DNA of 13,299 bases from positions 1-13,299 of the forward strand of contig JAUVKB010000038.1 of NCBI GenBank assembly GCA_030596405.1, given 5' to 3'. This document shows, piece after piece, positions 1-6,628 of this stretch. The stretch's first letter is position 1; the number at the start of each line of letters is the position of its first letter. Both the position numbers and the translations under genes were made by a program. The notes under the pieces are model-generated. The model ran no database searches. It was not told where the DNA came from and saw nothing but the letters and a program-made list of their open reading frames with translations. This stretch comes from Deltaproteobacteria bacterium. Its GTDB lineage: Bacteria; Desulfobacterota; Desulfobacteria; Desulfobacterales; JAUVKB01.

Positions 1-1
1 A

Positions 2-670
2 AATTTAAGTTTTGGCCTCTATTATGAAAATACAATGATGCAGGACATGAAAACAAGGAATGCGGATGGCTATATTTCTGTAATGACTTCCGATGGAGAG
101 GTGCCTTTTTCCAATCTTTATGTTAAGGTAAAAGACTTTCAGTTTCCCCAACACTGCGGATTTGGACTCGCTTTCAGGCCTTCACCATCATGGAGATTAA
201 GCGCGGATATAAAATATATCAACTGGAAAAAGAACTGGGATGAACTGGAACTGGAATTTACTGGAACGCCCGGCCTGCCCGACAGTTTAAAAATACCACT
301 TAGCACAGATGATCAAATACCGATCAGTATCGGAGTGGAATATTTTTTTAATGATATTTATACCTTTTCCATAGGCTACCATTTTTGCGATGACGTGGTG
401 AGTGATGATTATTTAAATCCGATTATAGCCACGGAGGTTCAACAAATCTTTACTTGCGGTTTTTCGGTTATGCCGGCAAAAACGGCAAAATTTGGAGTAG
501 CTTTCATGTACGCAAAAATGGACAATTCAAACTCTTCCGATCATGGTTATGATCAATACATAGAAGAACAACTTGGCCTTTCCCCCGGAGCCTTAGACAG
601 CGAATTAAATGATGCTGAAACAGATTATACCTGTTATGTTTTAGAATTTTCTCTTACAATGTACTGGTAA
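2..670 (+). CDS. FadL/OmpP1-family outer-membrane protein, 3' part (5' end outside window)
   Basis: The reading frame is open from base 2, so the first ATG at 35 is probably internal and the true start lies upstream. The 222 visible codons alternate polar and hydrophobic residues in the manner of beta strands. Blocks such as GFGLAFRPSP, LSADIKYINW, IPISIGVEYFF and TFSIGYHF match the strand style of the FadL/TodX/OmpP1 family of hydrophobic-compound channels. The protein ends in a strand with a terminal aromatic residue (SLTMYW), the usual outer-membrane insertion signal read by BamA. By family it would admit long-chain fatty acids or other hydrophobic compounds; substrate cannot be read here. 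No signal peptide can be seen because the N-terminus is missing. A generic barrel of another family remains possible. Confidence 0.75.
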   Translation, partial: NLSFGLYYENTMMQDMKTRNADGYISVMTSDGEVPFSNLYVKVKDFQFPQHCGFGLAFRPSPSWRLSADIKYINWKKNWDELELEFTGTPGLPDSLKIPLSTDDQIPISIGVEYFFNDIYTFSIGYHFCDDVVSDDYLNPIIATEVQQIFTCGFSVMPAKTAKFGVAFMYAKMDNSNSSDHGYDQYIEEQLGLSPGALDSELNDAETDYTCYVLEFSLTMYW

Positions 671-690
671 AGAGGTAAAATTTATCGGTA

Positions 691-859
691 TTGGAGCAAA
701 ACAAAAAAATTGACTTTAACTCTTATCGTTTGCTTTTTCCAGTCATGGGGAAAACAGCCCGCAAACTTGCAAAAAAATATCATTCAGACAAAGTGTTTCA
801 CCTTGGAAAAACGTTTCAAAGAGATACAGGAGGCATATCAAAAATTGGCACCAAATTAA
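691..859 (+). pseudogene. J-domain (DnaJ-like) small protein, split by a one-base frameshift
   Basis: Two overlapping frames each carry half of one J domain. The frame from TTG 691 reads ARKLAKKYHSDK, the helix II/loop region, with HSD in place of the invariant HPD. About 40 bases on, the next frame reads KRFKEIQEAYQKLAPN, a typical J-domain helix III, and stops at 857-859. Joining them requires removing one base in the GGAAAAA run near 811-817. Left uncorrected, the first frame runs on to 885 and overlaps the next gene. The stop of the repaired gene lies 3 nt before the ATG at 863, normal operon spacing. Helix I is poorly recognisable and no good start was found (TTG 691 is only a candidate). 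So this is either a decaying J-domain gene, a sequencing indel in an A-run, or a programmed slip. Confidence 0.6.
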
Positions 860-862
860 CTT

Positions 863-2002
863 ATGTCTTTACGAAAACACAATAAAATTTGTATCCAACA
901 AAAGCTTGAGCATAAGATTATTCATGGACTTTCATGTGAATGGGAAAAAGTATTGCGTGTTTTAAATCAATCGCAAAGCCGGTTGATGAAAAAGTCGATG
1001 AAAAAACCACTGATCAGTATTAAAGACATGAAAAGCAGATTTGGATTTTGGTCTGCCGGGAAAAGGGAAATTTGTATAAGCCGCAATTTTGTTCTTAACT
1101 ATTCCTGGAACGACGTTCGTGATCTCTTGTTACACGAAATGGCCCATCAGTTTGCAGGAGAAGTTTTAAACGCTGCAAACGAACCGCCACATGGCCCAAG
1201 CTTTCAAAAAGCATGTGAACTGCTTCGGGCAAATCCAAAAAGTACAGGAAATTACAAACCTTTAAGTGAACGAATTTTTTATGGCTTAAAAGGCGAGGAA
1301 GATAAAATTACGCTTCGCATTAAAAAGCTCATGGCCCTTGCTGAAAGCAAAAATCAACATGAGGCCGAGGCCGCCATGGCCAAAGCTTATGAGCTTATTT
1401 CAAAATACAATCTAACTATTTTAGAACATAATAAAAAACAGGATTTCTGCAGCATGTTCATTGGAACACCTGCTCTGCGTCATCCCCGTGAAGAATACCA
1501 CCTTGCGCATCTTTTACAGGATTATTGTTTTGTATATGGCCTTTGGATTTCTGCATATGTATTGGAAAAAGGGAAAATGGGGGGTGTACTCGAAATCAGT
1601 GGAGAGCCCCACAATTTAAAGACGGCAAGCTATGTATATGATTTTATAAAAAACTATATTAATTCACAATGGACAGATTATAATAAAGACAAAAGATTGA
1701 ACAGGTATCGCAAAACCGATTTTTCTATTGGTATTATAAATGGATTTTGTGAAAAACTGGAATCTGAAAAAAAGAATAAAAAACTGATTAAAGATTCACT
1801 GGCACTTGTCAATACTAAAAATTCCTTATTAAAAAAATATACGGCTCACAGATATCCATACACACAAAGTTTCAGGCACAAAGCGGTTTGTCGGGATGAA
1901 ACAGTACTGCATGATGGAATGCGTGTTGGGAAAAAACTTATTATCTTTAAAGGGATAACCACAAAAAAGGACAATGATCGCAAACCGTTGCTGACTATTT
2001 AG
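863..2002 (+). CDS. SprT-like zinc metallopeptidase fused to DUF2786
   Basis: This 379-residue protein has a SprT-like region at about residues 20-140: the gluzincin motif HEMAH (91-95) supplies two zinc-binding histidines and the catalytic Glu, and PHGPSF (109-114) supplies the likely third histidine. At about 147-188 follows a DUF2786-type helical block (KITLRIKKLMALAESKNQHEAEAAM is split by charged turns). The remaining 190 residues are basic, tyrosine-rich and unassigned; they may be the tail domain that often accompanies DUF2786. SprT/Spartan relatives are proteases, in eukaryotes acting on DNA-protein crosslinks; function here is inferred. It is more than twice the length of a plain SprT protein. 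No Shine-Dalgarno sequence precedes ATG 863, so translation may depend on the J-domain frame ending 3 nt upstream. A terminator-like hairpin follows. Confidence 0.8.
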   Translation: MSLRKHNKICIQQKLEHKIIHGLSCEWEKVLRVLNQSQSRLMKKSMKKPLISIKDMKSRFGFWSAGKREICISRNFVLNYSWNDVRDLLLHEMAHQFAGEVLNAANEPPHGPSFQKACELLRANPKSTGNYKPLSERIFYGLKGEEDKITLRIKKLMALAESKNQHEAEAAMAKAYELISKYNLTILEHNKKQDFCSMFIGTPALRHPREEYHLAHLLQDYCFVYGLWISAYVLEKGKMGGVLEISGEPHNLKTASYVYDFIKNYINSQWTDYNKDKRLNRYRKTDFSIGIINGFCEKLESEKKNKKLIKDSLALVNTKNSLLKKYTAHRYPYTQSFRHKAVCRDETVLHDGMRVGKKLIIFKGITTKKDNDRKPLLTI

Positions 2003-2025
2003 TTCCCATGTGCCTGTCTTATCTG

Positions 2026-2056
2026 TTTTGAGAGCTTTGCATAACTCAAAATTTTG
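2026..2056 (+). terminator. Weak intrinsic terminator after the SprT-like gene
   Basis: TTTTGAG at 2026-2032 pairs with CTCAAAA at 2045-2051 across a 12-base loop, and TTTTG follows. The stem has only 7 pairs and is AT-rich, so termination may be inefficient. The rest of 2003-2198 shows no ORF or other structure that I can support. Confidence 0.4.
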
Positions 2057-2198
2057 TTTATGATTTTATTTGCTCCAATTTTGAAATTTAATAGAGATGA
2101 AACAGTCTCTTTCCATCCGGCAATTATCAGGTACATGGATTATATGAAGAAACTATCAATAAAATAGGGACGCCGCGTTTTTTTATTCTGTCTTCCCG

Positions 2199-2227
2199 TT
2201 GACAAAAACGAATTTAGTGTTTAATTT
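2199..2227 (+). promoter_or_regulatory. Sigma70-type promoter of the selenoprotein gene
   Basis: A perfect TTGACA at 2199-2204 is followed by a 17-base spacer and TAATTT at 2222-2227. Transcription would begin near 2234, giving a leader of about 55 nt before the ATG at 2291. Spacing and position fit well; this is the best promoter match in the window. Confidence 0.65.
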
Positions 2228-2290
2228 TCCTGTTACCAAAGGCCATTTATTATAAAAAGAAGCCAAATCGTACTTAAAGGAGGAAAAAAT

Positions 2291-2611
2291 ATGTTTGAGG
2301 TAACGGAATCAGCAAAAAACGAGCTGACTAATTTTTTTAAAGGCAAAGAAATTAAACCGATACGGATCTTTTTAAATCAGGGCGGCTGAGGAGGCCCTTC
2401 CCTTGCGATGGCTCTGGATGAGCCAAGAGAGACTGATCATATTTACAATATCGGCGATTTTCAATATTTAGTAGACAAAAATTTCATGCAGCAAGCAAAT
2501 CCGATAATGGTAGATTTTATGTATACGGGCTTTAAAATCACCTCAGGGCTTGTATTAAATGCGGTAAACGGATGCTCCGGTTGCGGCAGTAGCAGTTCAT
2601 GCTGCACTTAA
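2291..2611 (+). CDS. HesB/IscA-like selenoprotein (TGA 2387-2389 read as selenocysteine)
   Basis: ATG 2291 sits 7 nt after a perfect AAAGGAGG (2276-2283). The frame runs 32 codons to TGA, then continues without interruption to the TAA at 2609-2611, giving 106 residues. The peptide crossing the TGA reads NQGGUGGPSLAMALDEP, the HesB/IscA signature in which a conserved Cys stands where U33 is. The C-terminus has C95, C98, C104 and C105 (CSGCG then SCC), replacing the usual C-G-C of IscA. Members of the HesB-like (seleno)protein family are A-type Fe-S proteins, thought to carry or insert iron-sulfur clusters in the cytoplasm. A hairpin with a UGGAU loop lies 20-34 nt after the TGA. The gene is monocistronic with its own promoter and terminator. 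A caller that treats TGA as stop would report only the last 67 residues from 2408. Confidence 0.92.
2387..2427 (+). promoter_or_regulatory. Bacterial SECIS-type element after the in-frame TGA
   Basis: After TGA 2387-2389, GGCTC (2410-2414) pairs with GAGCC (2420-2424) around the five-base loop TGGAT, extended by T2409-A2425. The loop GG lies about 27 nt from the TGA, within the distance expected for a SelB-recognised SECIS, and a GG-containing loop on a short stable stem is its hallmark. A few further pairs (CTT 2402-2404 with AAG 2425-2427) are possible with a bulge. Confidence 0.75.
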
Positions 2612-2640
2612 AGTAACATTGACGGCTTCACAAAAAAATA

Positions 2641-2670
2641 AAACTCCCCGCACCAGAAAACGGGGAGTTT
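2641..2670. terminator. Bidirectional intrinsic terminator
   Basis: AAACTCCCCG (2641-2650) and CGGGGAGTTT (2661-2670) form a perfect 10-bp stem around a 10-base loop. T-rich sequence follows on the plus strand, and an A-run (2631-2638) gives a T-tract on the minus strand. It would end the selenoprotein transcript from the left and the riboswitch transcript from the right. Confidence 0.85.
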
Positions 2671-2676
2671 TATTAT

Positions 2677-2745
2677 CTAAAATAACATCAATATAAGCTT
2701 TATGATTTGCTTAAAGGTTATTCCTTTATTATACATGTCTTCCAT
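2677..2745 (-). CDS. Putative 22-residue micro-ORF downstream of the riboswitch
   Basis: On the minus strand GAGG precedes ATG (2743-2745) by 8 nt, and 22 codons (MEDMYNKGITF then KQIIKLILMLF) run to TAG at 2677-2679, just before the shared terminator. The same frame is open for another 28 codons upstream, to a TGA at 2830-2832, and includes a protein-like stretch (GGLSKTEYDRPLYSLEVIK). That part has no conventional start, so it may be a decayed 3' gene end. GGTTATT overlapping the Shine-Dalgarno region can pair with AATAACC inside the ORF, which could mask translation. I do not recognise the peptide. It might be a true small protein, a leader peptide, a pseudogene remnant or chance. Confidence 0.3.
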   Translation of the reverse strand: MEDMYNKGITFKQIIKLILMLF

Positions 2746-2817
2746 TTTAATAACCTCAAGAGAATAAAGTGGCCGATCATATTCAGTTTTTGATAACCCA
2801 CCTAACTCTAAGACAAT

Positions 2818-2861
2818 AATTAAATCATATCATACCATATATAGCATGATACAATTTAATT
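2818..2861. repeat. Long AT-rich inverted repeat (18-bp hairpin) after the riboswitch
   Basis: Arms at 2818-2835 and 2844-2861 pair over 18 positions (15 Watson-Crick and 3 G-U when read as minus-strand RNA) around an 8-base AT-rich loop. It begins about 20 nt downstream of the riboswitch-like core. No T-tract follows, so it is not a classical terminator. It may be part of an expression platform, an RNA-stabilising hairpin or a protein site. Confidence 0.55.
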
Positions 2862-2881
2862 ATAAACCTTGACAAATCGAG

Positions 2882-2978
2882 AAAAGTGACCTGGTGCGGC
2901 GTTCGTACTCGGTTACAGCGACGGATTTGCACCGTTTCCCCTTTCATCCTTATTAACAAGGACTATCCACGAACAATT
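2882..2978 (-). ncRNA. Compact cobalamin-type riboswitch (candidate)
   Basis: Read on the minus strand, the segment contains AAGGGGAAACGGTGCAAATC and then CGTCGCTGTAACC. This reproduces the GGGAA, GGTGnAAATCC and CTGT core blocks of cobalamin riboswitches, followed by ACGAACGCC and GGTCACT in the expected order. Helices that can be seen are GTTCGT/ACGAAC (2969-2974 with 2901-2906), TCCTT/AAGGA (2947-2951 with 2958-2962) and the core ACGG/CCGT (2932-2935 with 2921-2924). The P6 arm is very short or absent, as in compact class-II-like forms. No clear kissing-loop arm is visible. It is preceded by a promoter-like element but followed only by a hairpin, a micro-ORF and a terminator. The neighbouring selenoprotein and transporter genes are on the opposite strand. 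Confidence 0.65.
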
Positions 2979-3002
2979 TACTATGTTTTTCTTGATACAT
3001 GG

Positions 3003-3029
3003 TTATGTATAAAGTTATATTAAGGTCAA
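3003..3029 (-). promoter_or_regulatory. Promoter/operator-like element upstream of the riboswitch
   Basis: On the minus strand TTGACC (3024-3029) can act as a -35 box, with AT-rich candidates for -10 downstream but none at ideal spacing. It overlaps ATACAT-GGTT-ATGTAT (2997-3012), an interrupted palindrome. The same arrangement recurs at 6630-6657. A second palindrome, ATTCAA-AA-TTGAAT at 3068-3081, lies just before the Shine-Dalgarno sequence of the transporter on the other strand. Confidence 0.35.
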
Positions 3030-3098
3030 GAAAAAATTTTGCGCTTCAAGTTGACGGTTCCGTAAACATTCAAAATTGAATCACTTAAAGAGAGATCA

Positions 3099-4073
3099 AT
3101 GTTATCCTATCTAATAAAAAAATACTGGTTTATCGGAAGCCTTTTACTGATTTTTGCCGTAACGGTATCAGATACAACTCAAACGATTTCCAGCGCCGGC
3201 AGGTGGTTAAATATGCATCATGGCCCAAATACGGTGATCTGTTTTATATTCTTTTTTTCAGGATTATTATTATATCCCGACCAGATAAAGTCAGGATTAA
3301 CGGATATAAAAGGCAGCTTTATCGCTCTGGTAATCATTTTTCTGGTCGCACCGGCAACAGCTGCGGTGTTGAGCATGACGCCGATCCCCGTCGGGATTAA
3401 AATGGGATTTTTTCTGGTCGCGGTCATGCCGACCACATTGAGCAGTGGGGTGGTGATGACGGAGATCGCGGGTGGGAATATGGCCCATGCACTGGTAATA
3501 ACAATAGTAGCAAATGCATTAGCCGTTTTTCTGATACCTGTTACACTCTGTTTTCTTTTGAATTTTACAGGCACTGCAGTTGTCGCCTCAATCGACAAGA
3601 TCGCTATTATGATGAAAATTGCTTTTCTTGTTGTTGTACCCCTCTGTTCAGGTTTAATGATAAAATATTGGGCAGAATCATTTGTCCGCCAATTTATCCG
3701 TAAGCTCCCAATTGTCAATCAGTTGCTTGTGCTATCAATGGTATGGATGGCCTTATCGCAAACAAGGGCGGTGATCTTGAACAGCGGAAAAGTAATCGGG
3801 ATTATTTTTTTATTTGTGGTTCTATTTCATGGCGTTCTTCTGGCTGCCGGGAGCCTCTCCGTTAAGCTTTTCAACATAGGCAAGGGCCGTAGGGAAAGCG
3901 TTATTTTGATGGGCGGCCAGAAAACTCTGCCTCTTTCCATAATTTTGCAGGCCTCCCTTTTCCCGCATTACGGTCTCGCACTAATGGTTTGCGTTATGCA
4001 CCACATTTTACACCTTGTGTTTGATGGATATTTAGCCGGGATATTGAGGAGTTATCAATCCGATAAATCATAA
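3099..4073 (+). CDS. Bile-acid:Na+ symporter-like (YfeH/SBF-like) membrane transporter
   Basis: The 324-residue protein is almost entirely hydrophobic, with about ten membrane segments of the BASS fold. MPTTLSSG (110-117) and GGQKTLPLS (272-280) are signatures of the YfeH-like SBF subgroup; GGNMAHALV (125-133) sits at the helix-crossing region expected to bind ion and substrate. The family couples organic-anion movement to Na+; the substrate here is unknown and bile acids are unlikely. An AGAGAG sequence about 7 nt before ATG 3099 supports the start. A palindrome ATTCAA-AA-TTGAAT lies at 3068-3081. The phosphofructokinase gene follows after about 60 nt on the same strand, so co-transcription is plausible. 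Confidence 0.85.
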   Translation: MLSYLIKKYWFIGSLLLIFAVTVSDTTQTISSAGRWLNMHHGPNTVICFIFFFSGLLLYPDQIKSGLTDIKGSFIALVIIFLVAPATAAVLSMTPIPVGIKMGFFLVAVMPTTLSSGVVMTEIAGGNMAHALVITIVANALAVFLIPVTLCFLLNFTGTAVVASIDKIAIMMKIAFLVVVPLCSGLMIKYWAESFVRQFIRKLPIVNQLLVLSMVWMALSQTRAVILNSGKVIGIIFLFVVLFHGVLLAAGSLSVKLFNIGKGRRESVILMGGQKTLPLSIILQASLFPHYGLALMVCVMHHILHLVFDGYLAGILRSYQSDKS

Positions 4074-4135
4074 AAACTAAATCATAAAAACAATGCAAGT
4101 AAATGCTGGCCCTTACCGGGCATAAAGGAGGTTTC

Positions 4136-6232
4136 ATGCCGGGGGAAAAATCGATCAACCTTGCAAAACTTTTATCACATCCGAAAGTTCACAAGGCAAC
4201 CGGTAATATTAACCAGGAATTGACATTCAGACGGCAAACTACTCCCCGCCGTTGCGAGGTGTTTAATGCCCGATATACTCTTTTGCATGATAATCCTCGT
4301 TTTAGATTTAATATCGACAAGGATGCGGCAAAACGTCTGCACAATATTATAAACAATAAAGTGCAAAAAGTTGTCGGTGTTGACAATCCTGAACAAATCC
4401 ACAACAAAAAATACAGCAAAAAACGCAATATCGGCATTGTATTTTCCGGCGGACCGTCTCCTGGCGGGCATAATGTTATTGCAGGGCTTTTTGACGCGGC
4501 AAAAAAAGCGAATCCTGAAAACAGAATATTCGGTTTTCTGCTAGGGCCTGATGGAATCATTGAAAACGAAACTATTGAGATAACCGAGGAGATTGTAGCT
4601 TCATATAAAAATCTGGGCGGTTTTTGCATGATAAAAACCGGTCGCACAAAAGTAGATACAAAAGATAAGATGGTTTTGTCAAAAGAGACATGCAATAAAC
4701 TTAATCTGGATGCTCTTGTAATAGTTGGAGGGGATGATTCAAATACCAACGCGGCCTTTTTAGCGCAAGACATGTTTGCAGACGGCATCCAGGTCATCGG
4801 AGTCCCTAAAACGATTGACGGGGATATTCAGGTAAAAGACGCAAATTCTAATATTTTATGTGCGGTTTCTTTCGGTTTTTATACAGCTGCCAGGGCTTTT
4901 GCTTATAATATAAGCAATTTGTGTACGGACAGCAGTTCTGATGTCAAATATTGGCACATCTGCAAGGTTATGGGGAGGGTTGCAAGCCACCTGGCGCTTG
5001 AAGTCGCTTTGCAGACTCATGCCAATATTACCCTCATAGGTGAGGACCTTGCCGATTATATAGATAAAAAACGGGTTGCTGCAGCTGAAAAAAAAGGGGT
5101 TGTCGATCATAATGCCTATGGAATGACCTTAAGACATCTTTCCAGAATAATCTGCAACGGTATCGTAAGACGAGCTGAGGTTGGGAAGAACTACGGCGTT
5201 ATTGTCATTCCAGAAGGTGTTTTGGAATTTATCAATGAAATCCAAACATTTATAATCAAATTAAACACAATTATAGCCGATTACAACAATACCCATGATG
5301 CAGATTTCCATTCGACCTTTCCTGTTCTTGATGAGAAACTCGAATATCTGCGAAGACTTGCAAGGCTTTCACGTGAAGAAGGCTCTTTTTCCATATGGAA
5401 TACTCGAGATGATGATCTGTTTAACGACATCCCTCCATTTTTCCAGGAAGGGCTTCTCATGGAAAGAGACAGTCATGGCAATTTTCCGTTTTCACAGGTT
5501 GAAACAGACAGAGTGATCATGGGGTTGGTAAAAGATTATCTTAACATTCTTAAGGAGAAAGGGGCTTATAAGATCGGCATAAAAAAATCTTATTACAAAA
5601 AAACCCTTGAAAAAGAAGGACTCGATCCGGATTACTTTGGACATATCTTGTTCAAAAACTATAATGACAATGAAATGTTCCTGCTGATTAAACCGTCAAT
5701 TGTATCCGTTAAAACACTAAAACAGACATTAATAAAGGAAGGTGTGATAAATAAAGACGATAAAGCGCCTGCTTGCATTGAAAAAATTTACAAAAAATCG
5801 GTCCCGAATTTCAAGACCCAGGCACATTTTTACGGTTATGACGGAAGAGGAAGTGATCCGACCGTATTTGACTGTACCTACACATATAATTTAGGGCTGA
5901 CGGTTTTCAGTCTTATCGCCAATGGTTCAACCGGCCAGATGGCGGCCATAAGGAATCTGGAAAGAAGTTTTTCTCAGTGGGAGCCGATAGGGATACCGAT
6001 TGCTCCGCTCATGCACTTTGAAGAAAGAAAAGGCAAATTGGCACTTGTATTGGAAAAAAGTATTGTAGATATTAATTCTCCATCGTTTCAAGTGGTAAAA
6101 GCTATGAGAGAGAAATGGCTTGCCGCATCGGTTAAAGAGGATAATTATAGAAGACCGGGGCCTATTCAATTTGCCGGGCAAAGCGAGGAGAATAAACCGC
6201 TCACACTGATATTGAACGCGCTTGGCAATTGA
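4136..6232 (+). CDS. pfp: PPi-dependent 6-phosphofructokinase, long type
   Basis: Catalyses fructose-6-phosphate + PPi to fructose-1,6-bisphosphate + Pi, reversible, in cytoplasmic glycolysis/gluconeogenesis. Start at ATG 4136 is chosen because AAAGGAGG (4124-4131) lies just before it; an in-frame ATG at 4103 has none. The 698 residues contain GGPSPGGHN (105-113), GGDDS (198-202), PKTIDGD (224-230), GFYTA (247-251) and MGR (279-281). The second Asp in GGDD and the DGD form of the PKTIDxD motif are the known markers of PPi rather than ATP use. About 95 residues precede the catalytic domain and the C-terminal part is long, as in the roughly 60-kDa PPi-PFK clade of plants and some bacteria, here longer still. 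Reversible PPi-PFK suits anaerobes that save ATP. Donor preference is inferred from motifs. Confidence 0.93.
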   Translation: MPGEKSINLAKLLSHPKVHKATGNINQELTFRRQTTPRRCEVFNARYTLLHDNPRFRFNIDKDAAKRLHNIINNKVQKVVGVDNPEQIHNKKYSKKRNIGIVFSGGPSPGGHNVIAGLFDAAKKANPENRIFGFLLGPDGIIENETIEITEEIVASYKNLGGFCMIKTGRTKVDTKDKMVLSKETCNKLNLDALVIVGGDDSNTNAAFLAQDMFADGIQVIGVPKTIDGDIQVKDANSNILCAVSFGFYTAARAFAYNISNLCTDSSSDVKYWHICKVMGRVASHLALEVALQTHANITLIGEDLADYIDKKRVAAAEKKGVVDHNAYGMTLRHLSRIICNGIVRRAEVGKNYGVIVIPEGVLEFINEIQTFIIKLNTIIADYNNTHDADFHSTFPVLDEKLEYLRRLARLSREEGSFSIWNTRDDDLFNDIPPFFQEGLLMERDSHGNFPFSQVETDRVIMGLVKDYLNILKEKGAYKIGIKKSYYKKTLEKEGLDPDYFGHILFKNYNDNEMFLLIKPSIVSVKTLKQTLIKEGVINKDDKAPACIEKIYKKSVPNFKTQAHFYGYDGRGSDPTVFDCTYTYNLGLTVFSLIANGSTGQMAAIRNLERSFSQWEPIGIPIAPLMHFEERKGKLALVLEKSIVDINSPSFQVVKAMREKWLAASVKEDNYRRPGPIQFAGQSEENKPLTLILNALGN

Positions 6233-6282
6233 TGCCTGTAAATCAAGGCGTTCAGAAAACATCTAATTCAATTAAGCCCTTA

Positions 6283-6329
6283 AAAGACTAAGATTTTAAC
6301 CGATAATATCGGTTAAAATCTTAGTCTTT
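6283..6329. terminator. Perfect 22-bp inverted repeat between convergent genes
   Basis: Arms 6283-6304 and 6308-6329 are exact reverse complements around the 3-base loop AAT. It begins with AAAGAC and ends with GTCTTT, so a T-containing tail exists in both directions. It lies between the phosphofructokinase stop (6232) and the stop of the minus-strand small gene (6390), where a bidirectional terminator is expected. It is unusually long and AT-rich for one. Just beyond, CAGGCATAATA occurs twice (near 6338 and 6350). Confidence 0.7.
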
Positions 6330-6389
6330 CTTGAACTCAGGCATAATATCAGGCATAATAATTGAAAATCACAGTATATTATTTACCTA

Positions 6390-6551
6390 TTAAAAATCAT
6401 CGTCCAATAAACCCTCTATCAGATCCCGATACGAATCGTCGATGTCCTGTTCGGAATAGCCTGCCTTAACATATTTTTCCACCAATTTAGCCTTCTTCAT
6501 TCTCTGCGCATCGTCTTCCATCAATTCGACCAATTTCTTGTCTACAGCCAT
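6390..6551 (-). CDS. Small acidic helical protein, 53 residues, unknown function
   Basis: The minus-strand frame has three nearby ATGs (6572, 6554, 6551). AAGGGGG lies 5 nt before ATG 6551 and would fall inside the longer version, so I choose MAVDKKLVEL as the N-terminus. The peptide is predicted helical, rich in Asp/Glu/Lys, has no membrane segment and no cysteine, and ends in the acidic LLDDDF. I do not recognise the family. A promoter-like element with a palindrome lies about 80 nt upstream, and the 22-bp inverted repeat follows, so it appears to be a single-gene unit, separate from the heme operon. Good Shine-Dalgarno and composition argue that it is translated. Confidence 0.65.
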   Translation of the reverse strand: MAVDKKLVELMEDDAQRMKKAKLVEKYVKAGYSEQDIDDSYRDLIEGLLDDDF

Positions 6552-6628
6552 CATTTCCCCCTTTCTAACCATAAAGTTTTAATCAAAGTTTTAATCATCG
6601 CCCAACTAAATTTTAGGCGAACCTGATT

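Noticed and set aside
2830..2838. ATG-GTA-TGA opening on the minus strand as a second selenoprotein start
   Set aside because: The ATG has no Shine-Dalgarno sequence, lies inside the 18-bp hairpin, and no SECIS-like stem with a GG loop follows the TGA at the right distance.
3218..3718. 166-codon minus-strand ORF inside the transporter gene
   Set aside because: It is antisense to a clear membrane-protein gene, has no recognisable features of its own and no ribosome site.
4103..4135. Upstream ATG 4103 for the phosphofructokinase
   Set aside because: It has no ribosome site, whereas AAAGGAGG precedes ATG 4136; the extra 11 residues include the Shine-Dalgarno sequence itself.
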